64,000 bases of DNA from Azospirillum sp. OGB3 (GTDB lineage Bacteria; Pseudomonadota; Alphaproteobacteria; Azospirillales; Azospirillaceae): NCBI RefSeq assembly GCF_014192915.1, contig NZ_JACHYN010000001.1:1-64000 (forward strand), in the 5' to 3' direction. Position numbers and translations under genes: made by a program. This document shows, one piece after another, positions 25,156 to 33,625 of the stretch (position 1 is the first letter of the stretch; the number at the start of each line of letters is the position of its first letter). The notes under the pieces are model-generated. The model ran no database searches, was not told where the DNA came from, and was given only the letters and a program-made list of their open reading frames with translations.

Positions 25156-25959
25156 TTACATCTGCGGAAGCGTCTGCTTTTCCTTGAACCACTTCATCTG
25201 AAGGGCGCCCAGCTTGCCGTTCAGGCGGTTGTAGAACAGGAAGGTGTTGATCCAGTTGACCATGTCCTGCTCGCCGTGGCGGACGACCACATGGGCCGGC
25301 GATTGGCGGATCAGGAACTTCAGCTCGACGTCCTTGCCGGGATTGTCTTCCGTGACCTTCAGCGCGATGGCGCTGTTCTCGGCGAAGGTCTCGACCTGGC
25401 CGGCCAGATAGGCGGCGATGGCGCCGGGGGTGTCCTCGAAGCGGACCAGCTTGGCGCCGGGGGCGTTGTCGGTCAGCCAGATGTCGAGCGTCGAGCCCTT
25501 GGCGACGCCGATGCTGTGCCCCTTCAGCTCGGCCGGATCGGTGGCGGTGGCCATCGCCTTCTGCCCGTAGACGCCGAGATTGACCGCGGCGTAGGGCTGG
25601 GAGAAGGTCACCTGCTGGGCGCGCTCCGGCGTCGCGCCGGCGGCGGCGATCAGCACGTCCACCTTGTTGGCGAGCAGGCTGGGGATGCGGTTGGCCCCGG
25701 TCACCTGGACCAGCTCCAGCTTCACGCCCATGTCGGCGGCCATCAGCTTGGCAAGGTCGATGTCGAGGCCGGCGGCCTCGCCCTTGGCGTCCTTGAAGCC
25801 CCAGGGGGCGGCGTCCATCAGCACGCCGACGCGCAGCTTGCCGGCCGACAGCGCGCTCTGCAGGGCATCCGCCTTCGCGGCGGACGGCAGGGCGGCGGCG
25901 GACAGGGCGGCGGTGGCGCAGACCGCCACGGCGGCGGCAAGGGTCCGGAAGAGTCTCAC
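25156..25959 (-). CDS. Polar amino acid ABC transporter, substrate-binding protein
   Basis: A 267-residue periplasmic protein (SBP_bac_3). The signal peptide is MRLFRTLAAAVAVCATAALSAA with cleavage near AKA. The mature part has KLRVGVLMDAAPWGFKDAKGEAAGLDIDLAKLMAADMGVKLELV, and later LKGHSIGVAKGSTLDIWL. The usual ligand is a small polar amino acid bound through an Arg/Asp pair; the precise ligand is not readable. It belongs to the LacI-linked cluster, next to the ATPase gene. Confidence 0.9.
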   Translation of the reverse strand: MRLFRTLAAAVAVCATAALSAAALPSAAKADALQSALSAGKLRVGVLMDAAPWGFKDAKGEAAGLDIDLAKLMAADMGVKLELVQVTGANRIPSLLANKVDVLIAAAGATPERAQQVTFSQPYAAVNLGVYGQKAMATATDPAELKGHSIGVAKGSTLDIWLTDNAPGAKLVRFEDTPGAIAAYLAGQVETFAENSAIALKVTEDNPGKDVELKFLIRQSPAHVVVRHGEQDMVNWINTFLFYNRLNGKLGALQMKWFKEKQTLPQM

Positions 25960-26028
25960 GACATTGCTCCTCTGTTCTGGTCGTTGTCCGGCCCTTGAGA
26001 GGGTCGGTGAAGGGGAACCGGTGGCGGC

Positions 26029-26757
26029 TCAGCGCGCGGAGGCGATGAAGCTCCGCAGTTCGGGGGTGCGGGGATTGGCGAAGAGGTCCGCCGGCGGCCC
26101 CTCCTCCCAGACGCGGCCCTGGTGCATGAAGACGATCTTGGAGGCGACGTTGCGGGCGAAGCCCATCTCGTGGGTGACCAGGACCATCGTCATGCCCTGG
26201 CGCGCCATGTCCTCCATCACCTTCAGAACCTCGCCGACCAGCTCCGGGTCGAGGGCCGACGTCACCTCGTCGAACAGCATCAGGTGCGGTCCCATGGCGA
26301 GGCAGCGGGCGATGGCGACGCGCTGCTGCTGCCCGCCCGAGAGCTGGGCCGGGTAGGCGTCGATCTTGTCGGCCAGCCCGACGCGGGCCAGCACGTCCAG
26401 CGCCAGGGCCCGGCCCTCCGCCTTGGCGATCCGCTTGTTGAGGACCGGGGCCAGCGTGATGTTGCGCTCCACCGTCAGGTGCGGGAACAGGTTGAAGGCC
26501 TGGAAGACGATGCCGACGCGCTGGCGGAAGCCGCGCAGGTTCGGCATGTCGGTGCGCACCGACTGGCCCTCCACCGTGATCTCGCCGCCGTCGATGCGCT
26601 CCAGCGCGTTGATGCAGCGCAGCAGGGTCGATTTCCCGGAGCCCGACTTGCCGATGATGGTGACGATCTCGCCCTCGTCGATGCTGAGCGAAACCCCCTT
26701 GAGCACCTCGATGGAACCGTAGCTCTTGGTAACGTTCTTGATGTCAACGAGCGCCAT
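26029..26757 (-). CDS. Polar amino acid ABC transporter, ATPase
   Basis: A 242-residue GlnQ/HisP-type ATPase: Walker A GKSGSGKST (about 37-45), Q-loop VFQAFNLFPHLTVERN, signature LSGGQQQRVAIARCLAM, Walker B LMLFDEVTSALDPELVGEV, H-loop LVTHEMGFA. It energises the two permeases upstream in the transcript. Its start overlaps the end of the preceding permease gene by 14 bp, so they are co-translated. Confidence 0.93.
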   Translation of the reverse strand: MALVDIKNVTKSYGSIEVLKGVSLSIDEGEIVTIIGKSGSGKSTLLRCINALERIDGGEITVEGQSVRTDMPNLRGFRQRVGIVFQAFNLFPHLTVERNITLAPVLNKRIAKAEGRALALDVLARVGLADKIDAYPAQLSGGQQQRVAIARCLAMGPHLMLFDEVTSALDPELVGEVLKVMEDMARQGMTMVLVTHEMGFARNVASKIVFMHQGRVWEEGPPADLFANPRTPELRSFIASAR

Positions 26758-27394
26758 TGAGACGGGCCTCCAGGGAACGCGCCCACAGGGTGAGGGGCAG
26801 GCAGGCGGCGAAGTAGATCGCCGCGACGATCGAATAGACCAGCAGGGGCTGGAAGGTGGCGGCGCTGACCAGCTGGCCGGCGCGGGCGAGTTCGACGAAG
26901 CCGACGATGGAGGCCAGCGACGTACCCTTGATGAGCTGGACGAGGAAGCCGACGGTCGGCGGCAGCGCCATGCGGAAGGCCTGCGGCGCGATGACGTAGC
27001 GGAACTGGTGCCAGGTCGACAGGCCGAGACAGGCGGCGGCCTCCCACTGCTCGTGCTTCACCGCCTCGATGCCGCCGCGCCAGATCTCGCCGAGGAAGGA
27101 GGCGGTGTAGACGGTCATGGCGATCCCGACGGCGACCAGCGGCGGCATCTCCACCCCGAGGAAGACCGGCATGCCGAAGTAGAAGAACATCAGCAGGCCG
27201 AGCAGCGGGACGCCCTGGACGAGCTGGAGGAAGGCGGTGGCGGTCCAGCGCAGCGCGCGGCGGGCGCTGGTCCGCATCAGGGCCAGCCCCAGCGCCAGCG
27301 GGGCGCCGAAGGCGAGCGCGATGAGGACGAGGACGCCCGTCCATTGCAGCGCGCTGAGCAGCGACAGGAAGTCGGCGAGGGAAAAGGAACGCAT
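26744..27394 (-). CDS. Polar amino acid ABC transporter, permease 2
   Basis: A 216-residue membrane protein of the HisM/GlnP family. Helices include WTGVLVLIALAFGAPLALGLAL and PLLGLLMFFYFGMPVFLGV. The EAA loop reads EAVKHEQWEAAACLGLSTWHQFRYVIAPQAFRMALPP. An open frame extends to 27706, but the ATG at 27394 follows the other permease stop by 14 bp and starts at the family N-terminus. The window has two distinct permeases for one ATPase, which implies a heterodimeric pore. Confidence 0.9.
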   Translation of the reverse strand: MRSFSLADFLSLLSALQWTGVLVLIALAFGAPLALGLALMRTSARRALRWTATAFLQLVQGVPLLGLLMFFYFGMPVFLGVEMPPLVAVGIAMTVYTASFLGEIWRGGIEAVKHEQWEAAACLGLSTWHQFRYVIAPQAFRMALPPTVGFLVQLIKGTSLASIVGFVELARAGQLVSAATFQPLLVYSIVAAIYFAACLPLTLWARSLEARLNGAR

Positions 27395-27408
27395 GGCCGG
27401 TGTCTCCG

Positions 27409-28077
27409 TCAGCGCCGCACCGGCCAGCGGAAGGCGAGGTGCCCCACCGCGGCGAACAGCAGTTTGAAGGTCATCACCAGGGCGAAGTAGATGCCGCAGA
27501 TCACGGCATAGACCTCGAAGCTGCGGTAGGTGCGCGTCTCGATGAAGCCGCCGGTGTGGAACAGCTCCTCCGCCGAGATCTGCGAGGCCAGCGAGGTGCC
27601 GAGCAGCAGCAGGACGAACTGGCTGGTGAAGGCGGGGTAGACGCTGCGCAGGGCCGGCGGCAGAACGACATGGCGGAACACCTGCCAGCGGGTCAGCCCC
27701 AGGCACTGGCCGGCCTCGACCTGGCTGCCGGGAATGGCGTCGAGCCCGGCCCGGACGATCTCGGTGCAGTAGGCGCCGAAATAGAGGCCGAGCGCGATCG
27801 CCGCCGCCTCGAAGGCTCCCATGCGCAAGCCGAAGCCCGGCAGCACGAAGAAGACCACGAACAGCTGGATCAGCGACGGCGTGTTGCGGATCAGCTCGAC
27901 ATAGCCGCGGATTGCCCAGCGCACCGGGCGCGGCCCGCTGCGCACCGCCGCCGCCCCGGCGACGCCGATGGCGGTGCCGATCAGGGCGGCGACCAGGGTC
28001 AGCAGCAGCGTGTGCAGCGTGCCGTCGATCAGCTGGTCCTGGTAGCGCAGGAGCTGCTGGAAATTCAATGTCTGCAT
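27409..28077 (-). CDS. Polar amino acid ABC transporter, permease 1
   Basis: A 222-residue permease of the same family: N-terminal FQQLLRYQDQLIDGTLHTLLLTLVAALIGTAIGVAG, a loop RNTPSLIQLFVVFFVLPGFG, and EAA loop DAIPGSQVEAGQCLGLTRWQVFRHVVLPPALRSVYPA. It pairs with the second permease, whose gene follows after 14 bp. It lies 21 bp after the DSD1-like gene, so it is transcribed from the same LacI-type promoter region. Confidence 0.9.
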   Translation of the reverse strand: MQTLNFQQLLRYQDQLIDGTLHTLLLTLVAALIGTAIGVAGAAAVRSGPRPVRWAIRGYVELIRNTPSLIQLFVVFFVLPGFGLRMGAFEAAAIALGLYFGAYCTEIVRAGLDAIPGSQVEAGQCLGLTRWQVFRHVVLPPALRSVYPAFTSQFVLLLLGTSLASQISAEELFHTGGFIETRTYRSFEVYAVICGIYFALVMTFKLLFAAVGHLAFRWPVRR

Positions 28078-28098
28078 GGCGTGTCTGGCCGCCTTGGA

Positions 28099-29397
28099 TC
28101 AGCCGAAGAAGGTGCGGTAGGCGCTGCGGACCCGCCCGTCGGCGCCGAGGCCGAACAGCACGCGCCAGCGGTCGATGCAGGTGCAGGGGTGCGAGATCCC
28201 GAACTCGACGATGTCGCCAACCGCGAGATCATGGCCGCCCGGCACGGCGACAAAGGCGTGCTGGTCGTTCAGCCGGGTCACCCGCAGGCCCTCCGCGGAG
28301 AGCGCGGCGCCGTCGCGGTGGACCCGCAGGGGCCGGGGCAGGCCCTGGTCGAAGGAGGCGTCGCGCATGCCGAAGCCGCAGATGGCCAGTTCCGGTTCCG
28401 GCCGGGTCAGCACCTCCGCCCACAGGCGCAGGGCCGGGCGGAAATCGGCCGCCGTGGCGCCGCCGCAGGCGAACCCTTGCCGGGCGTCGAGCGCGCCGAG
28501 CGCGCGTTCGTAGACGCCGTGGTCGTGGAAGAAGATGGCGCCGCTGCGCAGCACCAGCGTGGCGTTGCCATCGGCTTCGGCGACCGGGGCCAGACCGGCG
28601 ACCACCATGTCGAAGAAGGCGGAGCCGCCCGCGGTGAGCAGCAACGGCCGCTCCGGCGCCAGCGCGCGCACCAGCGCCAAGGCCTCCGCCGTGCGCCGCA
28701 TCAGGGCGTCGATGTTGGCGGCCGTCTCGGCCGGGTCGGCGGTGGCGACCGCCCCTTCGTAGGTGGCGACGCCGTCGAGGACCAGCAGGCCGGGATGCCG
28801 GACGACCGCGGCGAGGATCGCGTTCACCGCCGCCCGGTCGCGGGCGCCGGCGCGGCCGGCGCCGACCTCGACCAGGACGGACAGCGGACGTTCGGAGGGG
28901 CGGCCGGCGGCGCGCGCCGCGGCGGCGAGCGTCTCGACCGCGGCGGGGGAGTCGGCGAAGGCGCGCAGGTCGGCGTCGGGATGGGCGGCGAGCAGCGCGC
29001 CCAGCCGCTCGCCGCTGGCCCGGCCACCGATCTCGTTGGCGAGGATCAGCCGGGTCACGCCGGCGCGCAGCAGAACGGCGGCCTGCTGGAGGTTGGCGAC
29101 GGTGGCGCCCCAGGCGCCGGCCGCCACCAGGGCGGAGGCGATCTGCGGGGCCATCGGCGTCTTGGCGTGCGGGGCCAGCGCCACGCCGTGGCGGCGCGCA
29201 TAGGCGAAGATCAGGTCCCGGTTGGCGGCGAAGGCGTCCTCGTCGAGCGTCAGCACCGGAAGCGCCATGTCGCCCGCGGCCGGCCTCCAGCCCTGGGCGC
29301 CGACATCGCGCAGCCGCAGCGGGGCCGCCCCAGGCGGCACCCCCCGGATGCTGTCGTCTAAGGGGCTGTCGAGCAGGGCATCGAGAAACAGGCTCAT
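28099..29397 (-). CDS. DSD1-like PLP enzyme (D-serine/D-threonine dehydratase or aldolase type)
   Basis: A 432-residue fold-type III PLP enzyme of the alanine-racemase-like family. The PLP lysine is Lys79 in GVALAPHAKTPMAPQIA. The barrel continues through VLVEVGAGRAGAR and LLTAGGSAFFD, and the C-terminal beta domain has FGISHPCTCIDRW, whose His and Cys match the metal site of eukaryotic DSD1 D-serine dehydratase and of D-threonine aldolase. It would eliminate water from, or cleave, a D-beta-hydroxy amino acid. As first gene of the cluster, with RidA and a deacylase downstream, dehydration giving an enamine is the more attractive reaction. The substrate is unproven. Confidence 0.85.
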   Translation of the reverse strand: MSLFLDALLDSPLDDSIRGVPPGAAPLRLRDVGAQGWRPAAGDMALPVLTLDEDAFAANRDLIFAYARRHGVALAPHAKTPMAPQIASALVAAGAWGATVANLQQAAVLLRAGVTRLILANEIGGRASGERLGALLAAHPDADLRAFADSPAAVETLAAAARAAGRPSERPLSVLVEVGAGRAGARDRAAVNAILAAVVRHPGLLVLDGVATYEGAVATADPAETAANIDALMRRTAEALALVRALAPERPLLLTAGGSAFFDMVVAGLAPVAEADGNATLVLRSGAIFFHDHGVYERALGALDARQGFACGGATAADFRPALRLWAEVLTRPEPELAICGFGMRDASFDQGLPRPLRVHRDGAALSAEGLRVTRLNDQHAFVAVPGGHDLAVGDIVEFGISHPCTCIDRWRVLFGLGADGRVRSAYRTFFG

Positions 29398-29440
29398 GGG
29401 GCTATCCTGACCAACCGATGGGGCAAGGCGATAAACGCTA

Positions 29441-29456
29441 ATGACAACGTTATCAT
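29441..29456. promoter_or_regulatory. LacI-type operator 1
   Basis: ATGACAACGTTATCAT is a 16-bp near-perfect palindrome, centred 51 bp before the DSD1-like start codon. Together with the second copy 33 bp further out, it forms a typical operator pair for the LacI repressor encoded at the end of this cluster. Confidence 0.75.
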
Positions 29457-29473
29457 ATCGCCGCTTTGTTTGG

Positions 29474-29489
29474 ATGACAACGTTGTCAT
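29474..29489. promoter_or_regulatory. LacI-type operator 2
   Basis: ATGACAACGTTGTCAT is a perfect 16-bp palindrome with the central CG typical of LacI-family sites. Its centre is 33 bp from that of operator 1, about three helical turns, so two dimers would sit on the same face of the DNA. Confidence 0.78.
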
Positions 29490-29656
29490 GACGGTTTGAT
29501 GAAATTTTATTTTTCTGTGGGCGTTTTCTGCGGGCGCTTTCTGCGGGCGGCTTCCGATGATGCCGCGCATGGGAGCGCGGCGCCGTCGCCCGGTCGGCGG
29601 CCCCCGGCTTGGCGTTCCGGCCCCCTCAAACCACGGACAGACGGTCCTGTGACGGC

Positions 29657-29704
29657 GCTCGGGGCGGTGCTCGGGGCGGTGCTCGGGGCGGTGCTCGGGG
29701 CGGT
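29657..29704 (+). repeat. Four perfect 12-bp tandem repeats
   Basis: GCTCGGGGCGGT is repeated four times without change, ending 2 bp before the stop codon of the reverse-strand LysR gene. A 12-bp unit keeps the reading frame, so length changes read through from the LysR gene would add or remove four residues, but the LysR stop comes first. It could act as a transcript-end or slippage-prone spacer. Confidence 0.85.
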
Positions 29705-29705
29705 T

Positions 29706-30644
29706 CTACGCGGCCTTGTTCAGGGAGGACAGGAACTCCTCCTCCCACCGCCGCCCCGCCTCCAACTCGCTGAACAGCCATTCGCGGAACAGACGGATCT
29801 TGGGAAGATTGGCGGTCGATTTCAGCGTGACGAAGCCATGCCCCTGCGCCCGCAGGCCGCGGGTCGGAAAGGGGATGATGAGCCGGCCCGACAAAAGCTC
29901 CTGCCGGGCCAGCAGCAGGCTGTCCAGGCACACCCCCATGCCGTTCGCCGCGGCGTTGATCGCCATGAAGGAGCGGTCGAAGCGCAGGCCGCGCTCCATG
30001 TCCAACTCGACGCCGCGGTGGCGGTTCGCCCAGTCGCGCCAGCCGACGATGTTGATTTCCGAATGGATCAGGATGTGGCGGCTGATGTCCGACGGCTTGC
30101 GGATCGGGTTCAGCCCGTTCGCCAGCGCCGGGGAGCACATCGGCGCGATGACGTCGTCGGGAAACATCTCCAGCACGCAGCCGGCCGGCGGCGGGCCGGG
30201 GTTGTAGCGGATGTCCACGTCGACCGCCCCGGTCGTCAGGTCGATGGGCGAGACCGACGCGCGCAGGCGGATGTCGATGGCGGGATGGATCTCCTTCACC
30301 CGCCCCAGCCGCGGCATCAGCCATTGCGCGGCGAAGCTGGGCATCGAGCGCACGGTCAGGATCGTCGTGCCGCTGCCCGTCGTCGTGACGTTGCGGGTCG
30401 CCGTGTCGATCCGGGCGAAGGCGGCGATGATCTCCGCGGCGTAGGCCCGCCCGTCGTCGGTCAGCGCGACCGACCGGTGCACCCGGTGGAACAGCCGCAG
30501 GCCGAGCTGCTCCTCCAGGATCTTCACCTGATGGCTGATCGCCGAGGGCGTCAGGCCGAGATCCTGCGCCGCCGTTGCGAAGGAACCGAGCCGCGCCGCC
30601 GCCTCAAAGGCTTGCAAAGCCTTGATGGAAATCCGTTTCCGCAT
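29706..30644 (-). CDS. LysR-family regulator (GcvA-like)
   Basis: A 312-residue LysR regulator with the GcvA-like N-terminus RISIKALQAFEAAARLGSFATAAQDLGLTPSAISHQVKILEEQLGLRLFHRVHRSVALTDDG. The effector domain contains TILTVRSMPSFAAQWLMPRL and VDVDIRYNPGPP, both usual in the group. It is divergent from the SDR that starts the transketolase/TRAP cluster and is its probable regulator. A tandem repeat sits directly at its 3' end. Confidence 0.9.
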   Translation of the reverse strand: MRKRISIKALQAFEAAARLGSFATAAQDLGLTPSAISHQVKILEEQLGLRLFHRVHRSVALTDDGRAYAAEIIAAFARIDTATRNVTTTGSGTTILTVRSMPSFAAQWLMPRLGRVKEIHPAIDIRLRASVSPIDLTTGAVDVDIRYNPGPPPAGCVLEMFPDDVIAPMCSPALANGLNPIRKPSDISRHILIHSEINIVGWRDWANRHRGVELDMERGLRFDRSFMAINAAANGMGVCLDSLLLARQELLSGRLIIPFPTRGLRAQGHGFVTLKSTANLPKIRLFREWLFSELEAGRRWEEEFLSSLNKAA

Positions 30645-30658
30645 CGCACCATATCGAT

Positions 30659-30708
30659 GAATTCACTTCAGCATTCGGCAATCTTATTCGTTTGTCGAAT
30701 TCACCTCA
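30659..30708 (+). promoter_or_regulatory. Paired direct repeats in the LysR-SDR divergent region
   Basis: GAATTCACTTCA (30659-30670) and GAATTCACCTCA (30697-30708) are 12-bp direct repeats with one mismatch, 38 bp apart. They lie just outside the LysR start and about 170 bp before the SDR. They could be regulator contact sites, but they lack the T-N11-A form clearly. Confidence 0.3.
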
Positions 30709-30869
30709 AGACCATAGGATTGCTGCAACGATCGGAGGGCCGAACCATCCGCCCTCCGCACTGAAAAATCATCAAAACCGAGCGAAAACGACGCTCCGCC
30801 GCGGCATCTCCAGGGCCGCCACGCCCACGGCCGCCATGGCGGAGCCAGCTTCGAACAAAGGGAGCGAGC

Positions 30870-31619
30870 ATGTTGCTGTCCAACAAGGTGTGCGTGATCA
30901 CCGGAGCGGCGTCCCAGCGCGGCATCGGCCGGGCCACGGCGCGGCTGTTCGCGCTGCACGGCGGGCGGGCGATCATCCTGGACCTCGACGGCGGCCAGGC
31001 CGCCGAAGCCGCCGCCGAACTGGGCGAGGCGCACCGCGGCATCGCCTGCGACGTGACCGACAAGGCCGCCTGCGTCAACGCCGCCGCCCGCGTGGTCGAG
31101 GAGTTCGGCCGCATCGACGTGCTGGTCAACAACGCGGGCATCACCCAGCCGCTGAAGTTCATGGACATCGAGCCGAAGAACTACGAGGCGGTGACCGACG
31201 TCAGCCTGCGCGGCACGCTCTACATGAGCCAAGCGGTCGTCCCGCACATGCGCGCCCAGAAGTCCGGCTCCATCGTCTGCATCTCCTCGGTGTCGGCGCA
31301 GCGCGGCGGCGGCATCTTCGGCGGCCCGCACTACAGCGCCGCCAAGGCCGGCGTGCTCGGCCTCGCCAAGGCGATGGCGCGGGAACTGGGCCCGGACAAC
31401 GTCCGCGTCAATTCCGTCACCCCCGGCCTGATCCAGACCGACATCACCGGCGGCAAGCTGACGCCCGAGCTGCGGGCGGACATCCTCAAGGGCATCCCGC
31501 TGAACCGCCTGGGCGACGCCGAGGACGTGGCGCGCTCCTGCCTCTTCCTGGCGTCGGAGCTGTCGTCCTACGTCACGGGCGCCACGCTCGACGTCAACGG
31601 CGGCATGCTCATCCACTGA
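30870..31619 (+). CDS. Short-chain dehydrogenase/reductase
   Basis: A 249-residue classical SDR: cofactor motif TGAASQRGIGRATARLF, NAG in VLVNNAGITQP, catalytic Ser in CISSVSAQ, Tyr-x-x-x-Lys in PHYSAAKAGVLG, and the C-terminal LDVNGGMLIH. The Asp in IILDLDG after the second strand favours NAD(H). It is the first gene of a cluster with a two-subunit transketolase, a TRAP importer and a beta-hydroxyacid dehydrogenase, and likely oxidises a sugar, sugar acid or polyol taken up by that importer. Confidence 0.9.
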   Translation: MLLSNKVCVITGAASQRGIGRATARLFALHGGRAIILDLDGGQAAEAAAELGEAHRGIACDVTDKAACVNAAARVVEEFGRIDVLVNNAGITQPLKFMDIEPKNYEAVTDVSLRGTLYMSQAVVPHMRAQKSGSIVCISSVSAQRGGGIFGGPHYSAAKAGVLGLAKAMARELGPDNVRVNSVTPGLIQTDITGGKLTPELRADILKGIPLNRLGDAEDVARSCLFLASELSSYVTGATLDVNGGMLIH

Positions 31620-31644
31620 TCCCGAAACGCTGGAGACGACTCCC

Positions 31645-32490
31645 GTGGACACCACCCAACTGGGCCACAACGTTCCCCTGACCGAACGCGCCTACCGCAT
31701 CCGCCGCAACGCCGTGCTGATGGGCGAGGTGCAGGGCCAGGGCTACATCGGGCAGGCCCTGGACATCGCCGACGTGCTGGCCGTGTCCTACTTCCACGCC
31801 CTGCGCTACCGGCCGGAGGACCCGCACTGGGAAGGCCGCGACCGCTTCCTGCTGTCCAACGGCCACTACGCCATCGCGCTCTACGCCGCCCTGATCGAGG
31901 CCGGCATCGTCCCGGCCGAGGAGCTGGAGACCTACGGCAGCGACGACAGCCGCCTGCCGATGTCGGGCATGGCCGCCTACACGCCGGGCATGGAGATGTC
32001 GGGCGGCTCGCTCGGCCTCGGCCTCAGCATCGCGGTCGGCATCGCTCTCGGCCTGAAGCGCAAGGCGTCGGACAACCGCGTCTACACGCTCTTCTCCGAC
32101 GGCGAGCTGGACGAGGGCTCGGTCTGGGAAGCCATCATGTCGGCGGCCCACTACAAGCTCGACAACCTGATCGGCATCGTCGACGTCAACAACCAGCAGG
32201 CCGACGGCCCCTCCACCCAGGTGATGACCTTCGAGCCGCTGGTCGACAAGCTGGAGGCCTTCGGCTGGTTCGTCCAGCGGGTGGACGGCAACGATATGGA
32301 CGCCGTGGTCGCGGCCTTCGACGCCGCCCGCGACCATCCGGAGCCCAAGCCCCGCATGATCGTCTGCGACACCAGGATGGGCAAGGGCGTGCCCTTCCTC
32401 GAAGCCCGCGAAAAGAATCACTTCATCCGCGTGGACGCGCACGAGTGGAAGCTCGCCCTCGACGCGCTGGACGCCGGGAGGACCGCATGA
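31645..32490 (+). CDS. Transketolase, N-terminal subunit
   Basis: A 281-residue thiamine-diphosphate-binding half of a split transketolase. The N-terminal part holds SNGHYAIALYAALIEAG and GSLGLGLSIAVGIALGLK, and the metal/ThDP motif is SDGELDEGSVWEA followed 25 residues later by VDVNNQQADG. Split transketolases act on unusual sugars (apulose phosphate, sulfofructose) as well as on normal pentoses. Its stop overlaps the start of the C-terminal subunit (ATGA). Confidence 0.92.
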   Translation: MDTTQLGHNVPLTERAYRIRRNAVLMGEVQGQGYIGQALDIADVLAVSYFHALRYRPEDPHWEGRDRFLLSNGHYAIALYAALIEAGIVPAEELETYGSDDSRLPMSGMAAYTPGMEMSGGSLGLGLSIAVGIALGLKRKASDNRVYTLFSDGELDEGSVWEAIMSAAHYKLDNLIGIVDVNNQQADGPSTQVMTFEPLVDKLEAFGWFVQRVDGNDMDAVVAAFDAARDHPEPKPRMIVCDTRMGKGVPFLEAREKNHFIRVDAHEWKLALDALDAGRTA

Positions 32491-33503
32491 GCACCGCCGC
32501 CACCGCCACTGCTGCCGCCGCCAAGCCGCGCCTGAAGACCTCCGCCATGATCGCCTCGATCGCGGGCGAAGGGCAGCGCACCAAGCCCGCCCCCTTCGGC
32601 CACGCGCTGGTCGAGCTGGCCAAGGCCCGTCCGGAGATCGTCGGCCTCACCGCTGATCTGGCGAAGTACACCGACCTGCACATCTTCGCCCAGGCCAACC
32701 CGGGCCGCTTCTACCAGATGGGCATGGCCGAGCAGCTGCTGATGGGCGCGGCCTCCGGTCTGGCGCACGAGGGCTTCATGCCCTTCGTCACCACCTACGC
32801 GGTCTTCGCCTCGCGCCGGGCCTACGACTTCGTGCACCAGACGATCGCGGAGGAGAACCGCAACGTCAAGATCGCCTGCGCCCTACCGGGCCTGACCTCG
32901 GGCTACGGCCCCAGCCATCAGGCGGCGGAGGATCTGGCCCTGATGCGCGCCATGCCGAACATGGTGGTGATCGACCCCTGCGACGCCCTTGAGATCGAGC
33001 AGGCGGTGCCCGCCATGGCCGCCCACCAAGGGCCGGTCTACATGCGCCTGCTGCGCGGCAACGTCCCGCTGGTGCTCGACGAGTACGATTACACGTTCGA
33101 ACTCGGCAAGGCGAAGCGGCTGCGCGACGGCGCCGACGTGCTGGTCATCTCCTCCGGCATCATGACGATGCGGGCGCTGGAGGTGGCGAAGGCCCTGGAG
33201 GCCGACAAGGTCGGCGTCGCCGTACTGCACGTCCCGACCATCAAGCCGCTCGACACCGAAGCCATCCTGGCCGAGGCCGGGCGCAGCGGCCGCATGGTCG
33301 TCGTCGCCGAGAACCACACCGTCATCGGCGGTCTGGGCGAGGCGGTGGCCGGCACGCTGCTGCGCGCCGGGGTCGTTCCCAGCGCCTTCCGCCAGATCGG
33401 CCTGCCCGACGAATTCCTGAAGGCGGGCGCCCTGCCGACGCTGCACGACCTTTACGGCATTTCCACCGACGCCATGGTAGCCAGCATCAAGGGGTGGCTG
33501 TAA
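32487..33503 (+). CDS. Transketolase, C-terminal subunit
   Basis: A 338-residue partner subunit containing the pyrimidine-binding domain, with the activating glutamate in YQMGMAEQLLMGAASGLAHEG (about 78-98), and the regulatory/C-terminal domain (KVGVAVLHVPTIKPLDTEAIL onward). The first 30 residues are a low-complexity Ala/Thr lead. It must pair with the preceding subunit to build the active site. The ATG overlaps the upstream stop and has GGGAGG nine bases before it, which rules out the longer frame from 32445. Confidence 0.92.
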   Translation: MSTAATATAAAAKPRLKTSAMIASIAGEGQRTKPAPFGHALVELAKARPEIVGLTADLAKYTDLHIFAQANPGRFYQMGMAEQLLMGAASGLAHEGFMPFVTTYAVFASRRAYDFVHQTIAEENRNVKIACALPGLTSGYGPSHQAAEDLALMRAMPNMVVIDPCDALEIEQAVPAMAAHQGPVYMRLLRGNVPLVLDEYDYTFELGKAKRLRDGADVLVISSGIMTMRALEVAKALEADKVGVAVLHVPTIKPLDTEAILAEAGRSGRMVVVAENHTVIGGLGEAVAGTLLRAGVVPSAFRQIGLPDEFLKAGALPTLHDLYGISTDAMVASIKGWL

Positions 33504-33625
33504 GCCGCCCTCCATCCCCCGTCGCTCGCCCCACCCCGGCTGTCGCAGAAGCGAGGACACCCCAAGAGCCGCGCCGCGCCCGTTCCCGATACGCTGAACG
33601 ACAAAAGACCACAGGAGAGGAAACA

